A stretch of DNA of 44,632 nt from WJMT01 sp964599635 (lineage in GTDB: Bacteria; Acidobacteriota; Aminicenantia; Aminicenantales; Aminicenantaceae), in assembly GCA_964599635.1 (NCBI GenBank), contig CAZRGM010000019.1, positions 1-44,632 of the forward strand, in the 5' to 3' direction. Shown here in pieces: positions 8,942-17,898 of the stretch (positions are counted from its first letter, which is position 1; each line of letters begins with the position of its first letter). Both the position numbers and the translations under genes were made by a program. Under the pieces are notes generated by a model. It worked only from the letters and a program-made list of their open reading frames with translations. It searched no databases and had not been told where the DNA came from.

Positions 8942-10060
8942 ATGAAAGTTCCGTTTGTGGATCTTAGGACACAATATGAGAATATTAAGGAAGATATTCA
9001 CAAGTCAGTGGAACGCTCTCTCCAGCAATCCCAGTTTATTTTAGGAAGCTCTGTCCAGGATTTCGAACAAAAATTTGCTGACTACACTCAGACTAAGTAT
9101 GCGGGAGGAGTAGCTTCAGGTACCGATGCTCTTTTCTTAGCACTCAAGGCTCTCGATATTGGAGATGGGGATGAAGTGATTACCGCAGCCAATACATTTA
9201 TCGCCACCGTGTTAAGCATCTCTCATACTGGCGCTAATCCTGTTTTGGTAGATATTGATCCTGAAACATACACCATAGATCCTTTAAAAATTGAACCAAA
9301 CATAACTTCCAAAACAAAGGCCATTATACCAGTCCATCTTTATGGTCAAATGGCAGATATGGAACCTATCATGAAGATGGCCCAGGAGCACAACCTAAGG
9401 GTCATTGAGGATGCCTGTCAGGCGCATGGAGCAGAGTATAAGAAAAAAAAGTCTGGTTCCTGGGGAAATATAGGCTGTTTCAGCTTTTACCCTTCCAAAA
9501 ATTTGGGAGCCTATGGGGACGGAGGTATGGTAACCACGAGTGACTTGAGACTGTATGGAAAATTAAAAATGCTCAGAGAATACGGGCAAGTGGAAAAATA
9601 TCATCATCAGATTAAAGGATATAACTCCCGGTTAGATACTCTTCAAGCATCCGTGCTTTTAACAAAACTGCCGTATCTGAATAAATGGAATGAAAACAGA
9701 CGAGACTTAGCTCACCTTTACACCAGCCTTTTGTCAGAGTCCTGTGTCATAACTCCTAAAGAGGCTCCTTTCTGCAAACACGTCTATCACCTTTATGTCA
9801 TTCGAACCTCTAAAAGAAATGAGCTGAAGAAGCATCTAGAAACCAACGGGATTTTCTGCGGCATTCATTATCCTCTGCCCGTACATCTTCAGCCGGCCTT
9901 TTTGGACTTGGGATATAAAAAAGGGGATTTTCCCATCACTGAAAAATATGCTCAGGAATTACTTTCTTTACCCATGTATCCTGAACTCACCAGAGATCAT
10001 GTCAAATATGTGGTCAAGAAGATAAAAGAATTTTTTGGCCCTTCTCAGCTATCTCTTTAG
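8942..10060 (+). CDS. DegT/DnrJ/EryC1/StrS-family sugar aminotransferase (second copy)
   Basis: This 372-residue paralogue of the preceding gene keeps the same architecture: VASGTDAL, Asp157 in EDACQAHGAEY and the PLP lysine 186 in FYPSKNLGAYGDGG. The ATG at 8942 gives the standard family N-terminus MKVPFVDLRTQY with AGAAGGA close upstream; in-frame TTG 8906 and ATGs 8918 and 8924 would add up to 12 residues. The glycine-rich loop differs from copy one (GAYGDGG versus GGAGDGG), so the two probably act on different sugars. Its 3' end overlaps the convergent GT2 gene by 12 bases. Confidence 0.92.
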   Translation: MKVPFVDLRTQYENIKEDIHKSVERSLQQSQFILGSSVQDFEQKFADYTQTKYAGGVASGTDALFLALKALDIGDGDEVITAANTFIATVLSISHTGANPVLVDIDPETYTIDPLKIEPNITSKTKAIIPVHLYGQMADMEPIMKMAQEHNLRVIEDACQAHGAEYKKKKSGSWGNIGCFSFYPSKNLGAYGDGGMVTTSDLRLYGKLKMLREYGQVEKYHHQIKGYNSRLDTLQASVLLTKLPYLNKWNENRRDLAHLYTSLLSESCVITPKEAPFCKHVYHLYVIRTSKRNELKKHLETNGIFCGIHYPLPVHLQPAFLDLGYKKGDFPITEKYAQELLSLPMYPELTRDHVKYVVKKIKEFFGPSQLSL

Positions 10061-10789
10061 CTTGAGAGTCAAAAAAAGAAGCGGATTGAGAATACTCCAC
10101 CAATCAATAAAAGGTCTTATATGGGAATATCTAATTTTTCTGCAGTTCAATGGATAGATCTTGGAAACAGGAACTTCTTTGAACCTATATCCTAACTTCA
10201 GTGCTTTATAGTGAAGATAGGTTTCCAATTCATATTTATCCAGCCAGTCCTGCCATATATTGATTCGGGAATCTTTAAACACGCTCATTTTATAGGCTCT
10301 GAATCCATTGAGAGAATCTGTGCATTTTTTTCCTGTAAGGACAGTAAATAGAAGAGCATGCAACTTGACCATAATATAACGAAATGGCGGCAGATTATCC
10401 CACCTTCCTCCTTTAAGAAACCGGGATCCCTGGACATAATCGTAATTCTGATGGATGATGGGATTCAGAAGTTTGGGTATTTCTAAAGGATCGTCCTTAT
10501 TATTTCCAGCCATAAGTACCATAACCTGATACCCATTAGTGAGAGCGTAATTGATCCCGGATTTAATGGCGCCTCCCACTCCTTTGTTCCTGGGGTGTTC
10601 GATTAAGTTAAAATCATGTTTTTCAGCGTATTTTTTTATCACATCAGCGGTTTTATCTGTGGATCCGTCATTCATAACCAAAAGATCATAATCTCTCTGT
10701 GGGGGAAATTTCTGAAGGACCTGTCTGGTCTGGTTGGCTGTGTTGTAGCAAAGTAAAACGGCAAGAATTTTATTCGTGGGTTCCATCAT
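10049..10789 (-). CDS. GT2 glycosyltransferase (dolichol-phosphate mannose synthase-like)
   Basis: This 246-residue GT-A fold protein starts with ILAVLLCYN, followed by VMNDGSTDKT and the NKGVGGAIKSGI segment typical of the DPM1/ArnC-like GT2 group. The usual metal-binding DxD-type motif reads MAGNNKDDP, so the metal site is atypical. It has no clear membrane anchor beyond a hydrophobic C-terminal stretch. The ATG overlaps the upstream acyltransferase stop (ATGA), so it ends a three-gene operon. Inferred role: transfer of a sugar to a lipid carrier or to a glycan intermediate on the cytoplasmic side. Confidence 0.88.
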   Translation of the reverse strand: MMEPTNKILAVLLCYNTANQTRQVLQKFPPQRDYDLLVMNDGSTDKTADVIKKYAEKHDFNLIEHPRNKGVGGAIKSGINYALTNGYQVMVLMAGNNKDDPLEIPKLLNPIIHQNYDYVQGSRFLKGGRWDNLPPFRYIMVKLHALLFTVLTGKKCTDSLNGFRAYKMSVFKDSRINIWQDWLDKYELETYLHYKALKLGYRFKEVPVSKIYPLNCRKIRYSHIRPFIDWWSILNPLLFLTLKLKR

Positions 10790-11433
10790 CTTTTATTTTT
10801 TCGATAAGGAAAGTCTGTCAAGTCCGTGACACATTTGATATCTTTTACATCCTTTTTTACTTTGGCTGGATTTCCATAGGCCAGGCAGTTGTCTGGAATA
10901 TCTCGGGTGACCACACTTCCTGAACCAATCAAGGCATTCTCTCCAATGGTCACAAAAGGATTGATGACGACCCGGGCTCCAATTTGGGCTCCTTTTTTTA
11001 TATGAGGAGCATTTTTTATGCATTCTTTAGAAAAGGGGCATCCAGGATGGAGGTCATTGGCAAAAATAGTCCCCGGTCCAATGAACACATCACTTTCTAT
11101 TTCAGTGTACTGAGCCACATAGACATGGGTATGAATTTTGACCCTGTCTCCAATCCGGCAACCATAATCCACTACGGAATTGGCCCACAGTTTGAAATCA
11201 TCCCCGATTGAGTTTTCTTCTCTTATTATGGAGTTATGTCCCAGGATGAGGTTATCTCCAATCCGGGATCCTTCATAGATTACTGAATGACTCAGGAGGA
11301 CCGCATTTTTACCTAAGTAAAGTTTTTTTGATTTTACATCCTGACGAAGTGTCTTATAGCCAATGTGAGCTGTTTTATCTTTTTTCAGAGCCCCCTTGAT
11401 GAAAATGTTTGGTTTATATTTTTTGTATTCCAT
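10786..11433 (-). CDS. Left-handed beta-helix acyltransferase (hexapeptide family)
   Basis: This 215-residue hexapeptide-repeat protein has repeated I/V-G-x-x rungs (IGDNLILGHNSII, IGDDFKLWANSVV, IGARVVINPFVTIG, IGSGSVVTRDIP) ending in the YGNPAKV signature. Family members such as WbpD/WlbB and FdtC-like enzymes transfer an acetyl group from acetyl-CoA to the amine of a nucleotide sugar. With two DegT aminotransferases and an SDR adjacent, acetylation of the amino sugar is the simplest reading. Its ATG overlaps the SDR stop by one base (TAATG). The acyl donor could differ from acetyl. Confidence 0.9.
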   Translation of the reverse strand: MEYKKYKPNIFIKGALKKDKTAHIGYKTLRQDVKSKKLYLGKNAVLLSHSVIYEGSRIGDNLILGHNSIIREENSIGDDFKLWANSVVDYGCRIGDRVKIHTHVYVAQYTEIESDVFIGPGTIFANDLHPGCPFSKECIKNAPHIKKGAQIGARVVINPFVTIGENALIGSGSVVTRDIPDNCLAYGNPAKVKKDVKDIKCVTDLTDFPYRKNKR

Positions 11434-12419
11434 TATTTCCAGTAGTGATGCCTGTATTTAAGATAGTAATCAACTGTCTTTTTGATTCCTTCATCCAGAG
11501 ATGTTTTAGGACTCCATCCCACTACAGATTGGATTTTAGTTATATCTGTATAATAGTCGCCTGGTTCCAAGGCTTTTCTTTCTTCTGTAAATTCAGTGAA
11601 AGTGTAACTTCCTCTTTTTGTGATTTTGACAATTTTTTGAGCAAGGTCAATGAAATTGATCGCCTTTCCTGAACCCACATTAAAAACCTCCCCGTAAGCC
11701 TCATCACACTGGCTCACTTTTATTAAACAATCCACTAGGTCATCCACGTAAAGATAATCTCGAAGGATACGGCCGTCTCCGAAAACATGAATGTTTTCTC
11801 CATCGATAGCTTTTCTGATGAACCAGTTGAGGACACCGTATTCATCGGTTTTCATTTGATGCCGGGGGCCGTAGGTATTGGTGATTCTTAAACAGACTCC
11901 TTTGATATGATGGGTATGTTGATAGACCCAGATCATTTTTTCTGCAGCCATATTTGTGACCGCATAGATTCCTTTAGGCTGAAGGGGATGTTCTTCATTG
12001 ACGGGGAGTTTAATGCATGACCCATACTCCCCCCTTGTCCCAGTAAATACAATCTTTGCATCTCTGTTGAATTCTCGGCAGGCTTCCAAAAGGACTAGAG
12101 TGCCTTTACAGTTCATCTCTAAATCTGTGATAGGATCTCTTATACTGTCCACATGATTAACCTGACCTGCAAGGTGGAAAATCAGATCTTTATTTTTGAC
12201 CAGATAGCGCATGGAGTACTCGTTTCTTATATCAGAAAAATTAATTTTCACTTTATTTTGAATATTTTTGACGTTAAACAGATTGCTTCCTAGTTGAGGC
12301 ATCATGTTATCTATCAGTGTCACGTCTGCTCCCTCTTTGACTAACTTTAAAGCCAGATTGCTTCCCACAAAACCCAAACCTCCGGTGATCAGTATTTTCT
12401 TTTGAGTTAAGAATCCCAT
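11433..12419 (-). CDS. NAD-dependent epimerase/dehydratase (extended SDR) with YxxxN active site
   Basis: This 328-residue extended SDR has a Rossmann motif GGLGFVGS (13-20) and the downstream fingerprints of nucleotide-sugar epimerases and dehydratases (NTYGPRH, GDGRILRDYLYVDDLV, NVGSGKAI). The catalytic YxxxK is changed: Tyr152 is followed by AVTN, so Asn156 takes the place of the usual Lys. The rest of the fold looks intact, so this could be a divergent subgroup or an altered enzyme. It starts the operon SDR-acyltransferase-GT2, with AAAGGA about 10 bases upstream of the ATG. Likely role: converting a nucleotide-hexose to the keto or epimerised sugar used by the aminotransferases. Confidence 0.88.
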   Translation of the reverse strand: MGFLTQKKILITGGLGFVGSNLALKLVKEGADVTLIDNMMPQLGSNLFNVKNIQNKVKINFSDIRNEYSMRYLVKNKDLIFHLAGQVNHVDSIRDPITDLEMNCKGTLVLLEACREFNRDAKIVFTGTRGEYGSCIKLPVNEEHPLQPKGIYAVTNMAAEKMIWVYQHTHHIKGVCLRITNTYGPRHQMKTDEYGVLNWFIRKAIDGENIHVFGDGRILRDYLYVDDLVDCLIKVSQCDEAYGEVFNVGSGKAINFIDLAQKIVKITKRGSYTFTEFTEERKALEPGDYYTDITKIQSVVGWSPKTSLDEGIKKTVDYYLKYRHHYWK

Positions 12420-12541
12420 TTGCTCAGTCCTTTTTATTCATTCCTTTTACTATTTGAAGAAATTATACTCTAGTTAAAAAAAAGATTAAAAGAGAATTTT
12501 GAATGGATCTAAATTTTTCTTTAAAACAAGGTGAATTAAAG

Positions 12542-12547
12542 TATAAT
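12542..12547 (+). promoter_or_regulatory. Possible -10 element upstream of membrane glycosyltransferase
   Basis: TATAAT at 12542-12547 lies in the 204-base divergent gap, 77 bases before the ATG. No good -35 hexamer sits at the right distance (TTTAAA near 12520 is the nearest), so this is weak. Confidence 0.3.
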
Positions 12548-12623
12548 AATGCAGGAATGGCACTAAAGTGAGATTCCATTTTGTTCCATTTGATATTAAA
12601 GAAAGTTTAAGGTCAGGGTTATA

Positions 12624-14099
12624 ATGATAAAAAAAAGAAAAGGGGTTGATATTTTCTTCTATCTTCTTCTTTTCTTGATTCTGTCCGCCGCATTTTATAT
12701 CCGAATTTACAATTTGGGGGAAAGGTCCTTATGGCTGGATGAAGCCTGGGTAGCTAATGCCATCATCCAGGCTGATCTTTCATGGGTCATAAAGAGGTCT
12801 TTGACCGCTCCTTTATTTTTTGTTCTTTCTATTCATTATCTAGCTTTTCTGTTGGGAAAAACAGAGTTTGTCCTTAGGCTTTTACCCTGTCTTTTTGGTT
12901 TTGGGACCCTGATCCTTTTCTACTTATTGATCCGAAAGATAAGCGGAAAAGCTGCCACCTTAGTGACTCTCCTGATGCTGTCTTTTTCCCATCAATTTAT
13001 TCATTATTCCAAGGAACTCAAACAGTACTCTGGAGCCATGTTTTTTACCCTGCTTCTGGTGTATTTTTGTGAAAAGATTCTCAGTTCCAATAAAAATAGG
13101 GATTGGATTCTTTTTTCCCTGTTCTGTGTCCTGGGAGTGGGATTTGATCATTCACTTTTATTTATTGTCCCCACAGTTTTTTTAGTCCTTCTTGTTACAT
13201 TACATTTTAAAAAAAATTGGAAGAAACTGATTTGTTCGGCGGGCGTCGTTTTTACTTTTACCATTCTATTTTTCAGCTTCCACACTCTCCATCAAATATC
13301 TAATAACATGGGTTCCATTCAAAGATACTGGGTAAGTTTTTATCCCAATCTTTCCTCATTTTCCTCATTCATAAATTGGTTTGTTATTTCTTTCAAGAGA
13401 ATATTCTATTATTCTGGGCTTCCTTTTTTCCCTGTTTCTCTTTTGGTCGTGATTCTTGGCTTGTCACTTTTTTATAGAAAATCAAAAAAAAGATATTTCA
13501 TATACATCATTGGGCCATTAATCTTGACACTCACAGCCTCTTTTCTCAGGCGCTATCCTTTCGGAGGATCTCGATTAATATTGTTTTATGGCCCACTTCT
13601 GCTTTTGACTTTTGGAAAAGGGTTGGATTTTATTTTTGAAAAATTCAAACAAAACAGATTGATTTTTGTTTTAATCTGTACCCTCATATTTCTATCCATA
13701 GCCCCCATATCCAGCTTTGTTCATGAGATCAAGCATCCTTTTCGCCTGGAAGAAACACGTCCCATGCTTAATAATATGATGAAATATATTAAGCCCCGAG
13801 ATAAAATCTATGTTTATTATGGAGCCAAACAAGCCTTTGAATTCTATTATAGAACGAAATTCCATCAAATGGTGGAGAAAGAAAATATCATTTGGGGGAA
13901 ACCGCATCGAAATGATATTTCACAGTATTCGGATGACCTGAGTAAATATCTGTATAAAGACTTAAGAATCTGGATTGTTTTTTCTCATTACCGAAAAAAA
14001 GAAAGAGCTTCTATTTTCAATTATCTTGAAAAAAGAGGAAGAATACTCCGCCAATTCGAGAATATGGGAACAGTGACTTATCTTTTTAAAATTCAGTAG
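12624..14099 (+). CDS. ArnT/PMT-like multi-pass glycosyltransferase (GT39/GT83 type)
   Basis: This 491-residue membrane protein has about ten or more hydrophobic segments and a C-terminal soluble domain. The first periplasmic loop carries the catalytic-type acidic pair in SLWLDEAW (Asp39-Glu40), as in ArnT and protein O-mannosyltransferases that use polyprenyl-phosphate sugars. A later YSKELKQYSG segment is also typical. It probably transfers a lipid-linked sugar to a glycan, lipid or protein on the periplasmic side, perhaps the sugar loaded by the neighbouring GT2. Ribosome site is weak. Its 3' end overlaps the convergent lipoprotein gene by 14 bases. Confidence 0.88.
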   Translation: MIKKRKGVDIFFYLLLFLILSAAFYIRIYNLGERSLWLDEAWVANAIIQADLSWVIKRSLTAPLFFVLSIHYLAFLLGKTEFVLRLLPCLFGFGTLILFYLLIRKISGKAATLVTLLMLSFSHQFIHYSKELKQYSGAMFFTLLLVYFCEKILSSNKNRDWILFSLFCVLGVGFDHSLLFIVPTVFLVLLVTLHFKKNWKKLICSAGVVFTFTILFFSFHTLHQISNNMGSIQRYWVSFYPNLSSFSSFINWFVISFKRIFYYSGLPFFPVSLLVVILGLSLFYRKSKKRYFIYIIGPLILTLTASFLRRYPFGGSRLILFYGPLLLLTFGKGLDFIFEKFKQNRLIFVLICTLIFLSIAPISSFVHEIKHPFRLEETRPMLNNMMKYIKPRDKIYVYYGAKQAFEFYYRTKFHQMVEKENIIWGKPHRNDISQYSDDLSKYLYKDLRIWIVFSHYRKKERASIFNYLEKRGRILRQFENMGTVTYLFKIQ

Positions 14100-15786
14100 A
14101 TTTTACGATAAATATTACGGCATTCTCTGCTTTATCTTGAGGGTCAGAGGCCGTCACCTTTATTAAATAGATTCCGATTTCCTCTGGAACCAAGGACCAG
14201 GAGCTTTTATCAGAAAAATCCTGGACTAACTCTTCTTTTCTCCAGACCAGGGTTAAACGATGAGCCTCCAGAAATATATTCTCCAAACGGCTTAGCCGAA
14301 ACTCAAATTCAGGATTCTTTAAGCCTCTTATATTGGCAGTGAAGACAACTTCCGTTCCTGGCTCCTGAGGTGAGCTCACCGATGAAGACAGAATCACTGT
14401 GGGTTTTTCTTTATTGACCATATAGGGATATTCCGCCGAAGCTGTTTCCTTTTCGTCAACTGCCTTAACCTCAATGATGTAAATCCCGGGTTCAGCGGGC
14501 ATCCATTCCCAGGTATTTTCCTCAGAGGCTTCCTGGACAACCATTTTTTCACTGTCTTTGACAAGAAAATTGTGGTCAAAAAAGAGGTTAATCAGGGCTA
14601 TCCGAGTCATATAAAATTCATATTTGGGGCGATAAAATCCAGATGTTTTAGCCGTGAAAATGATTTCTTCATGAACGGTTTGAGGGGATTTCTTGGATGG
14701 AGAGAGAGTGGCTTTGACCTGTTTTTTTAAAAAAACAAGCTTTCCGGTGTCATTTTCCCTGTCATGAAGATTGACCAGAAGGTAGGGAGAAAACCACAAC
14801 GGATTGGATTGAATCTCCTGAGAGGCATCAAAGACTCCCTCCTCCTTTCCTGAATTTATATCAAAACTGATGAGCTGTGATGAAAGTGAGGTCGTGACTG
14901 CCTTATCTTCAATCACTTCAAAGGCGTAATGACTGCGGGCGTGGGTTTGATTCCACCACAAGACGGTGCCGTTTCTTTTATTCAGGCAGAAAATGACTCC
15001 ATTTTTACTCAGAAAAAGAATTTTATTTTCTTTGATCACAGGGGGCGTGTGAGTGATTCCTCCTAACTTAACACTCCATCTCAATTTTTTCCTGTTTAGA
15101 TTCAGGCAGTGAACAAAATGGTTTTCGGTTGCAAAATAAAGGTAGTTTTCATCCACACAAAGGGAAGTCCCCACTGGGCCTCCAGCGTCATGTTTCCCGA
15201 TCAGGTTTCCGCTTTGACTGAGTAGATAAATAAAATGATCATCGCTTCCAAAAATGACCTGATGATTCCACCCCACAGGATTGGACCGAATAGGGCCCTC
15301 TGCTTTGAAGGACCAGATTTTTTCCCCATTTTCAGCACTCAAACAGAAGAGACGGCCTTTTCCCGTTCCGATATAGATTTTTTCTTGATTTCCTCCTGGT
15401 GGACTTGTGATTTTATCCGGGATGTGCTTTTCCCACTGGAGCTGACCTTTTTGATCAAGACAGAACAGAGTGTTTTTTCTGTCATAGACAAAAAGGCGGT
15501 CGGATACAAGAAAGGGGAAGTTTGTCAAAGACTCCGGCAAATTGTATTCCCATAGAATTTGGCGCTGTGTGCCGTCAACACCGTAAACTTTTCCTTTTTG
15601 GGTAGAAAAAAAGAGTTTATTTTCGCGTTTCTGCAGCCGGTCCGTGATTTTCCCCTCATAAAGAATTTCTGTTTCCTTTTTCAAGGGAAATATGATTCCA
15701 GAAGGATAAGGAGAGACTTTGGGTTTAAAGAAGGAACAGTGGAGTTGGGAAAGGATGATGAATGAAATCAAGAAAAATTTTTTCAT
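14086..15786 (-). CDS. Lipoprotein with PQQ-type beta-propeller and two C-terminal Ig-like modules
   Basis: This protein of about 566 residues has a lipoprotein signal peptide ending in SQLHC. A PQQ/WD-like beta-propeller follows, with repeated blades such as GKVYGVDGTQRQILWEYNLP, KGQLQWEKHIPD and NGEKIWSFKAEG, resembling BamB. After about residue 370 come two related modules of about 95 residues (FTAKTSGFYRP..., FTANIRGLKNP...), each ending in a GIYxIxVxAxD beta-sandwich pattern. The ATG at 15786 (MKKFFL) has GAAGG close upstream; an in-frame TTG at 15795 is an alternative. Predicted location is the periplasmic face of a membrane. Function unknown; scaffold or carbohydrate contact is possible. 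Confidence 0.85.
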   Translation of the reverse strand: MKKFFLISFIILSQLHCSFFKPKVSPYPSGIIFPLKKETEILYEGKITDRLQKRENKLFFSTQKGKVYGVDGTQRQILWEYNLPESLTNFPFLVSDRLFVYDRKNTLFCLDQKGQLQWEKHIPDKITSPPGGNQEKIYIGTGKGRLFCLSAENGEKIWSFKAEGPIRSNPVGWNHQVIFGSDDHFIYLLSQSGNLIGKHDAGGPVGTSLCVDENYLYFATENHFVHCLNLNRKKLRWSVKLGGITHTPPVIKENKILFLSKNGVIFCLNKRNGTVLWWNQTHARSHYAFEVIEDKAVTTSLSSQLISFDINSGKEEGVFDASQEIQSNPLWFSPYLLVNLHDRENDTGKLVFLKKQVKATLSPSKKSPQTVHEEIIFTAKTSGFYRPKYEFYMTRIALINLFFDHNFLVKDSEKMVVQEASEENTWEWMPAEPGIYIIEVKAVDEKETASAEYPYMVNKEKPTVILSSSVSSPQEPGTEVVFTANIRGLKNPEFEFRLSRLENIFLEAHRLTLVWRKEELVQDFSDKSSWSLVPEEIGIYLIKVTASDPQDKAENAVIFIVKSTEF

Positions 15787-16226
15787 GGCCTTCAAGATAA
15801 TCTATAATATCATTTTTTCTCTTAAAACCTCAATCTTCTATTCCCTATTCGCTGTCTTTTCTTGCCCGTCTCGTTGTTTTTTTTCTAAATAAATTAAATG
15901 GACTAAATAGACTTAATGCTCAGATTATAATTATCCCTATACCAATATCCCCAAAACATTTCATGTCGGCGATGGCCTTCCTGATAGAATCCATTTTGAA
16001 TTTCCCCGTAAGGGTCCTTTTGGATAGCAAAGAATTTTATCCCACATTGACATCATTTTATTATTTAAATAGAATAATTCTTGAGAAAATAAATCAGCAA
16101 TAGTCACGAAAAGGCTGCTAAAAAATTAGAGCTGTTTGCAGAGTGAAATAGGGTAGAGTTTAAAAAAAATGGAATAGCTACACAAAAAGCCCACCGGCGG
16201 TAGCTTATCCATATAAGGGGGAAAAG
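15787..16226. other. Divergent intergenic region with promoter and long 5' leader
   Basis: This 440-base gap holds no gene. Its right half contains a strong-looking promoter (16047-16075, separate entry), giving a leader of about 145 bases before the lipoprotein gene. The leader includes a dyad (AGCTAC near 16168 with GTAGCT near 16200 flanking CACCGGCGG) that could form a hairpin near the ribosome site. I could not match it to a riboswitch class. Confidence 0.5.
16047..16075 (+). promoter_or_regulatory. Sigma70-type promoter for lipoprotein-wzz operon
   Basis: A perfect TTGACA (16047-16052), a 17-base spacer and TAGAAT (16070-16075) form the best promoter match in the window. Transcription would start near 16082, leaving about 145 leader bases before the ATG at 16227. 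Confidence 0.7.
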
Positions 16227-16733
16227 ATGAAAAGAAAGGAGATGTTTTTTAAAAACATTGTTTTAACGGTAATTTTTTTCATGATGATTTTTACCTTTTC
16301 TTGTCAGCAAGAATCTTCAGAAGGTCAACCTAAAGGAGTTGATGAAACAGTTGTCCTTGAGTTCGATGTTCAAAAAATAAAAGACTCCACAGGTCTCTCA
16401 TTTAACATCACCAAAGCCAAAGATGTCGGATATGACCCTCTTCATAAATTTTACTGGGTTTATTTGGAGAAAAAGTTAGAAGAGGGAGAGATTAAAATTC
16501 TATCTCAGGAGATAATCCAAGCGGTGATAGAAGAAAAGCCTCAAACCTACCACAGCTTCACCCTGCACTTTCTCTATGAAGATAAAGCCGAAGACTCAAA
16601 AGAAAAACTCAAACCTTTTGCCAAAGTGACCTATCTTCCAGAGGGGAGCTGGACTAAAGTGGGAAGGATATCGATTGATGATTACAGCGGTTATGAATTG
16701 ACATGCATTATGCAAGATAATGTGCTAGAATAA
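16227..16733 (+). CDS. Small lipoprotein, unknown family
   Basis: This 168-residue protein has a basic N-terminus, a hydrophobic segment and a lipobox-type FTFSC with Cys26, so it is probably lipidated and exported. The mature part is acidic and mixed alpha/beta with no motif I recognise; it ends with a DDYSGYELTCIMQ stretch. GGGGGAAAAG precedes the ATG. It lies 27 bases before the Wzz-like gene under a shared promoter, which suggests a role in surface polysaccharide assembly or export, but this rests on position only. Confidence 0.8.
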   Translation: MKRKEMFFKNIVLTVIFFMMIFTFSCQQESSEGQPKGVDETVVLEFDVQKIKDSTGLSFNITKAKDVGYDPLHKFYWVYLEKKLEEGEIKILSQEIIQAVIEEKPQTYHSFTLHFLYEDKAEDSKEKLKPFAKVTYLPEGSWTKVGRISIDDYSGYELTCIMQDNVLE

Positions 16734-16760
16734 GCTGCTAAAAAAAAGAAAGAGGAGAGA

Positions 16761-17801
16761 ATGGAAAAGCACGAAGAATATTATGAAGATGAAGTCGACT
16801 TAATGGAATATCTTGAGGTCCTATGGAAGAAAAAATGGCTGATTATTATTCCTACTTTTATTCTGGTGGTATTAGCTGGAGTTGTGAGCTTTCTTCTTCC
16901 TGAAGTCTGGCGGGTTGAAAGCATTATCCTACCCAGCAAATTCATTGTGCAAACAGAGCAGGGAAGTTTTGGAGAAGTCGTTGTTGTTCCGGCTAAACAA
17001 ATCGCTGGAAAAATAAATGAGAAATCCTATAATCAACTCATTGCTTCCGAATTAAATCTGGATGTTAGAGAATTTCCAGAGTTAAAAGCAGAGCTTTTAA
17101 GAGATACAAACTTGGTCAAGATTTCTTCCAGAAATCAGGATGTTAAAAAGATGAAAGCCATTCATTTAGCACTTTTTAGGCATGTGAAAAGAGAAATAGA
17201 TAAAAACGTAGACATAGAGATTAAAAACATAGATAGTCAAATAAAGGGGCAAGAAATTAATAAAAAAAAATTAGAAGATGAGATTGATGCCCTAAAAAGC
17301 AAACTGGATATCGTAATAAAAAGGAAAGAGGAAATAGAAAATTCATTGGTTGAAATAAGAGGGAAAATAGAACTCCTTGAACAAGAACAAAATGAAAATC
17401 TAAAAAAGGAAAACCGGAGTTCAAGCGAAACTTTGGGAATGCTCCTTTATTCAAATGAAATCCAGCAAAGCCTTCAATATCTCAATAATCTGAATGAGTC
17501 GTTAAGTCAGAAAAAAATAGAGGAAGAAGACATTAAAATCAGGATTGAAGAGATCCAGGGTAATATAGAGCAGACAAATAACCAGATTAATAATCTTAAT
17601 GAAAAAAAAGGACGAATTGACTATGCTCTGCTCAGTAAAGAACCCACTTCCTCCCTCGGCCCAGTAGCTCCGAATAAAAAGCTCAATGTCATCATTGCCG
17701 GATTCATAGGTCTGTTCCTCTTCACTATCCTGGCTTTCTTTTTAGAATACATCCAAAAAAACAAACGCACCCAACCCAACAAACCCAACAAACGCGATTA
17801 A
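16761..17801 (+). CDS. Wzz-like chain-length determinant / polysaccharide co-polymerase
   Basis: This 346-residue inner-membrane protein has two membrane helices (about 28-48 and 311-331) bracketing a periplasmic region with a long coiled coil (about 150-285), the Wzz/PCP layout. A Pro-containing SSLGPVAPNKKLN stretch precedes helix two, as is usual. There is no C-terminal tyrosine kinase domain. AGAGGAGA lies upstream of the ATG. The last residues (KRTQPNKPNKRD) and the TAA stop are encoded by the 9-bp repeat array starting at 17764, so the C-terminal tail has been shaped by the repeat. Inferred role: setting the chain length of the glycan made by this locus. Confidence 0.9.
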   Translation: MEKHEEYYEDEVDLMEYLEVLWKKKWLIIIPTFILVVLAGVVSFLLPEVWRVESIILPSKFIVQTEQGSFGEVVVVPAKQIAGKINEKSYNQLIASELNLDVREFPELKAELLRDTNLVKISSRNQDVKKMKAIHLALFRHVKREIDKNVDIEIKNIDSQIKGQEINKKKLEDEIDALKSKLDIVIKRKEEIENSLVEIRGKIELLEQEQNENLKKENRSSSETLGMLLYSNEIQQSLQYLNNLNESLSQKKIEEEDIKIRIEEIQGNIEQTNNQINNLNEKKGRIDYALLSKEPTSSLGPVAPNKKLNVIIAGFIGLFLFTILAFFLEYIQKNKRTQPNKPNKRD

Positions 17802-17898
17802 CGCTATGAACGCAATAAACGCAATAAACGCTATCAACGCAAAAAACGCTATGAACGCTAGTAACGCTAGTAACGCAATCAACGCTAGTAACGCAAAT
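17764..17898. repeat. 9-bp degenerate tandem array 1 (about 15 units)
   Basis: About fifteen 9-bp units follow AACGC-N-A-N-N (for example AACGCTAGT, AACGCAATC, AACGCTATG), with the first few degenerate (AACCCAACA). The array contains the stop codon of the Wzz-like gene (17799-17801), and its last two bases are the A and T of the wbpA-like start codon. Confidence 0.95.

Noticed and set aside
16076..16226. c-di-GMP (GEMM) riboswitch
   Set aside because: Some words look similar (AAGCCCACCGG), but the GGGACGCAAAGC core and the overall order are missing.
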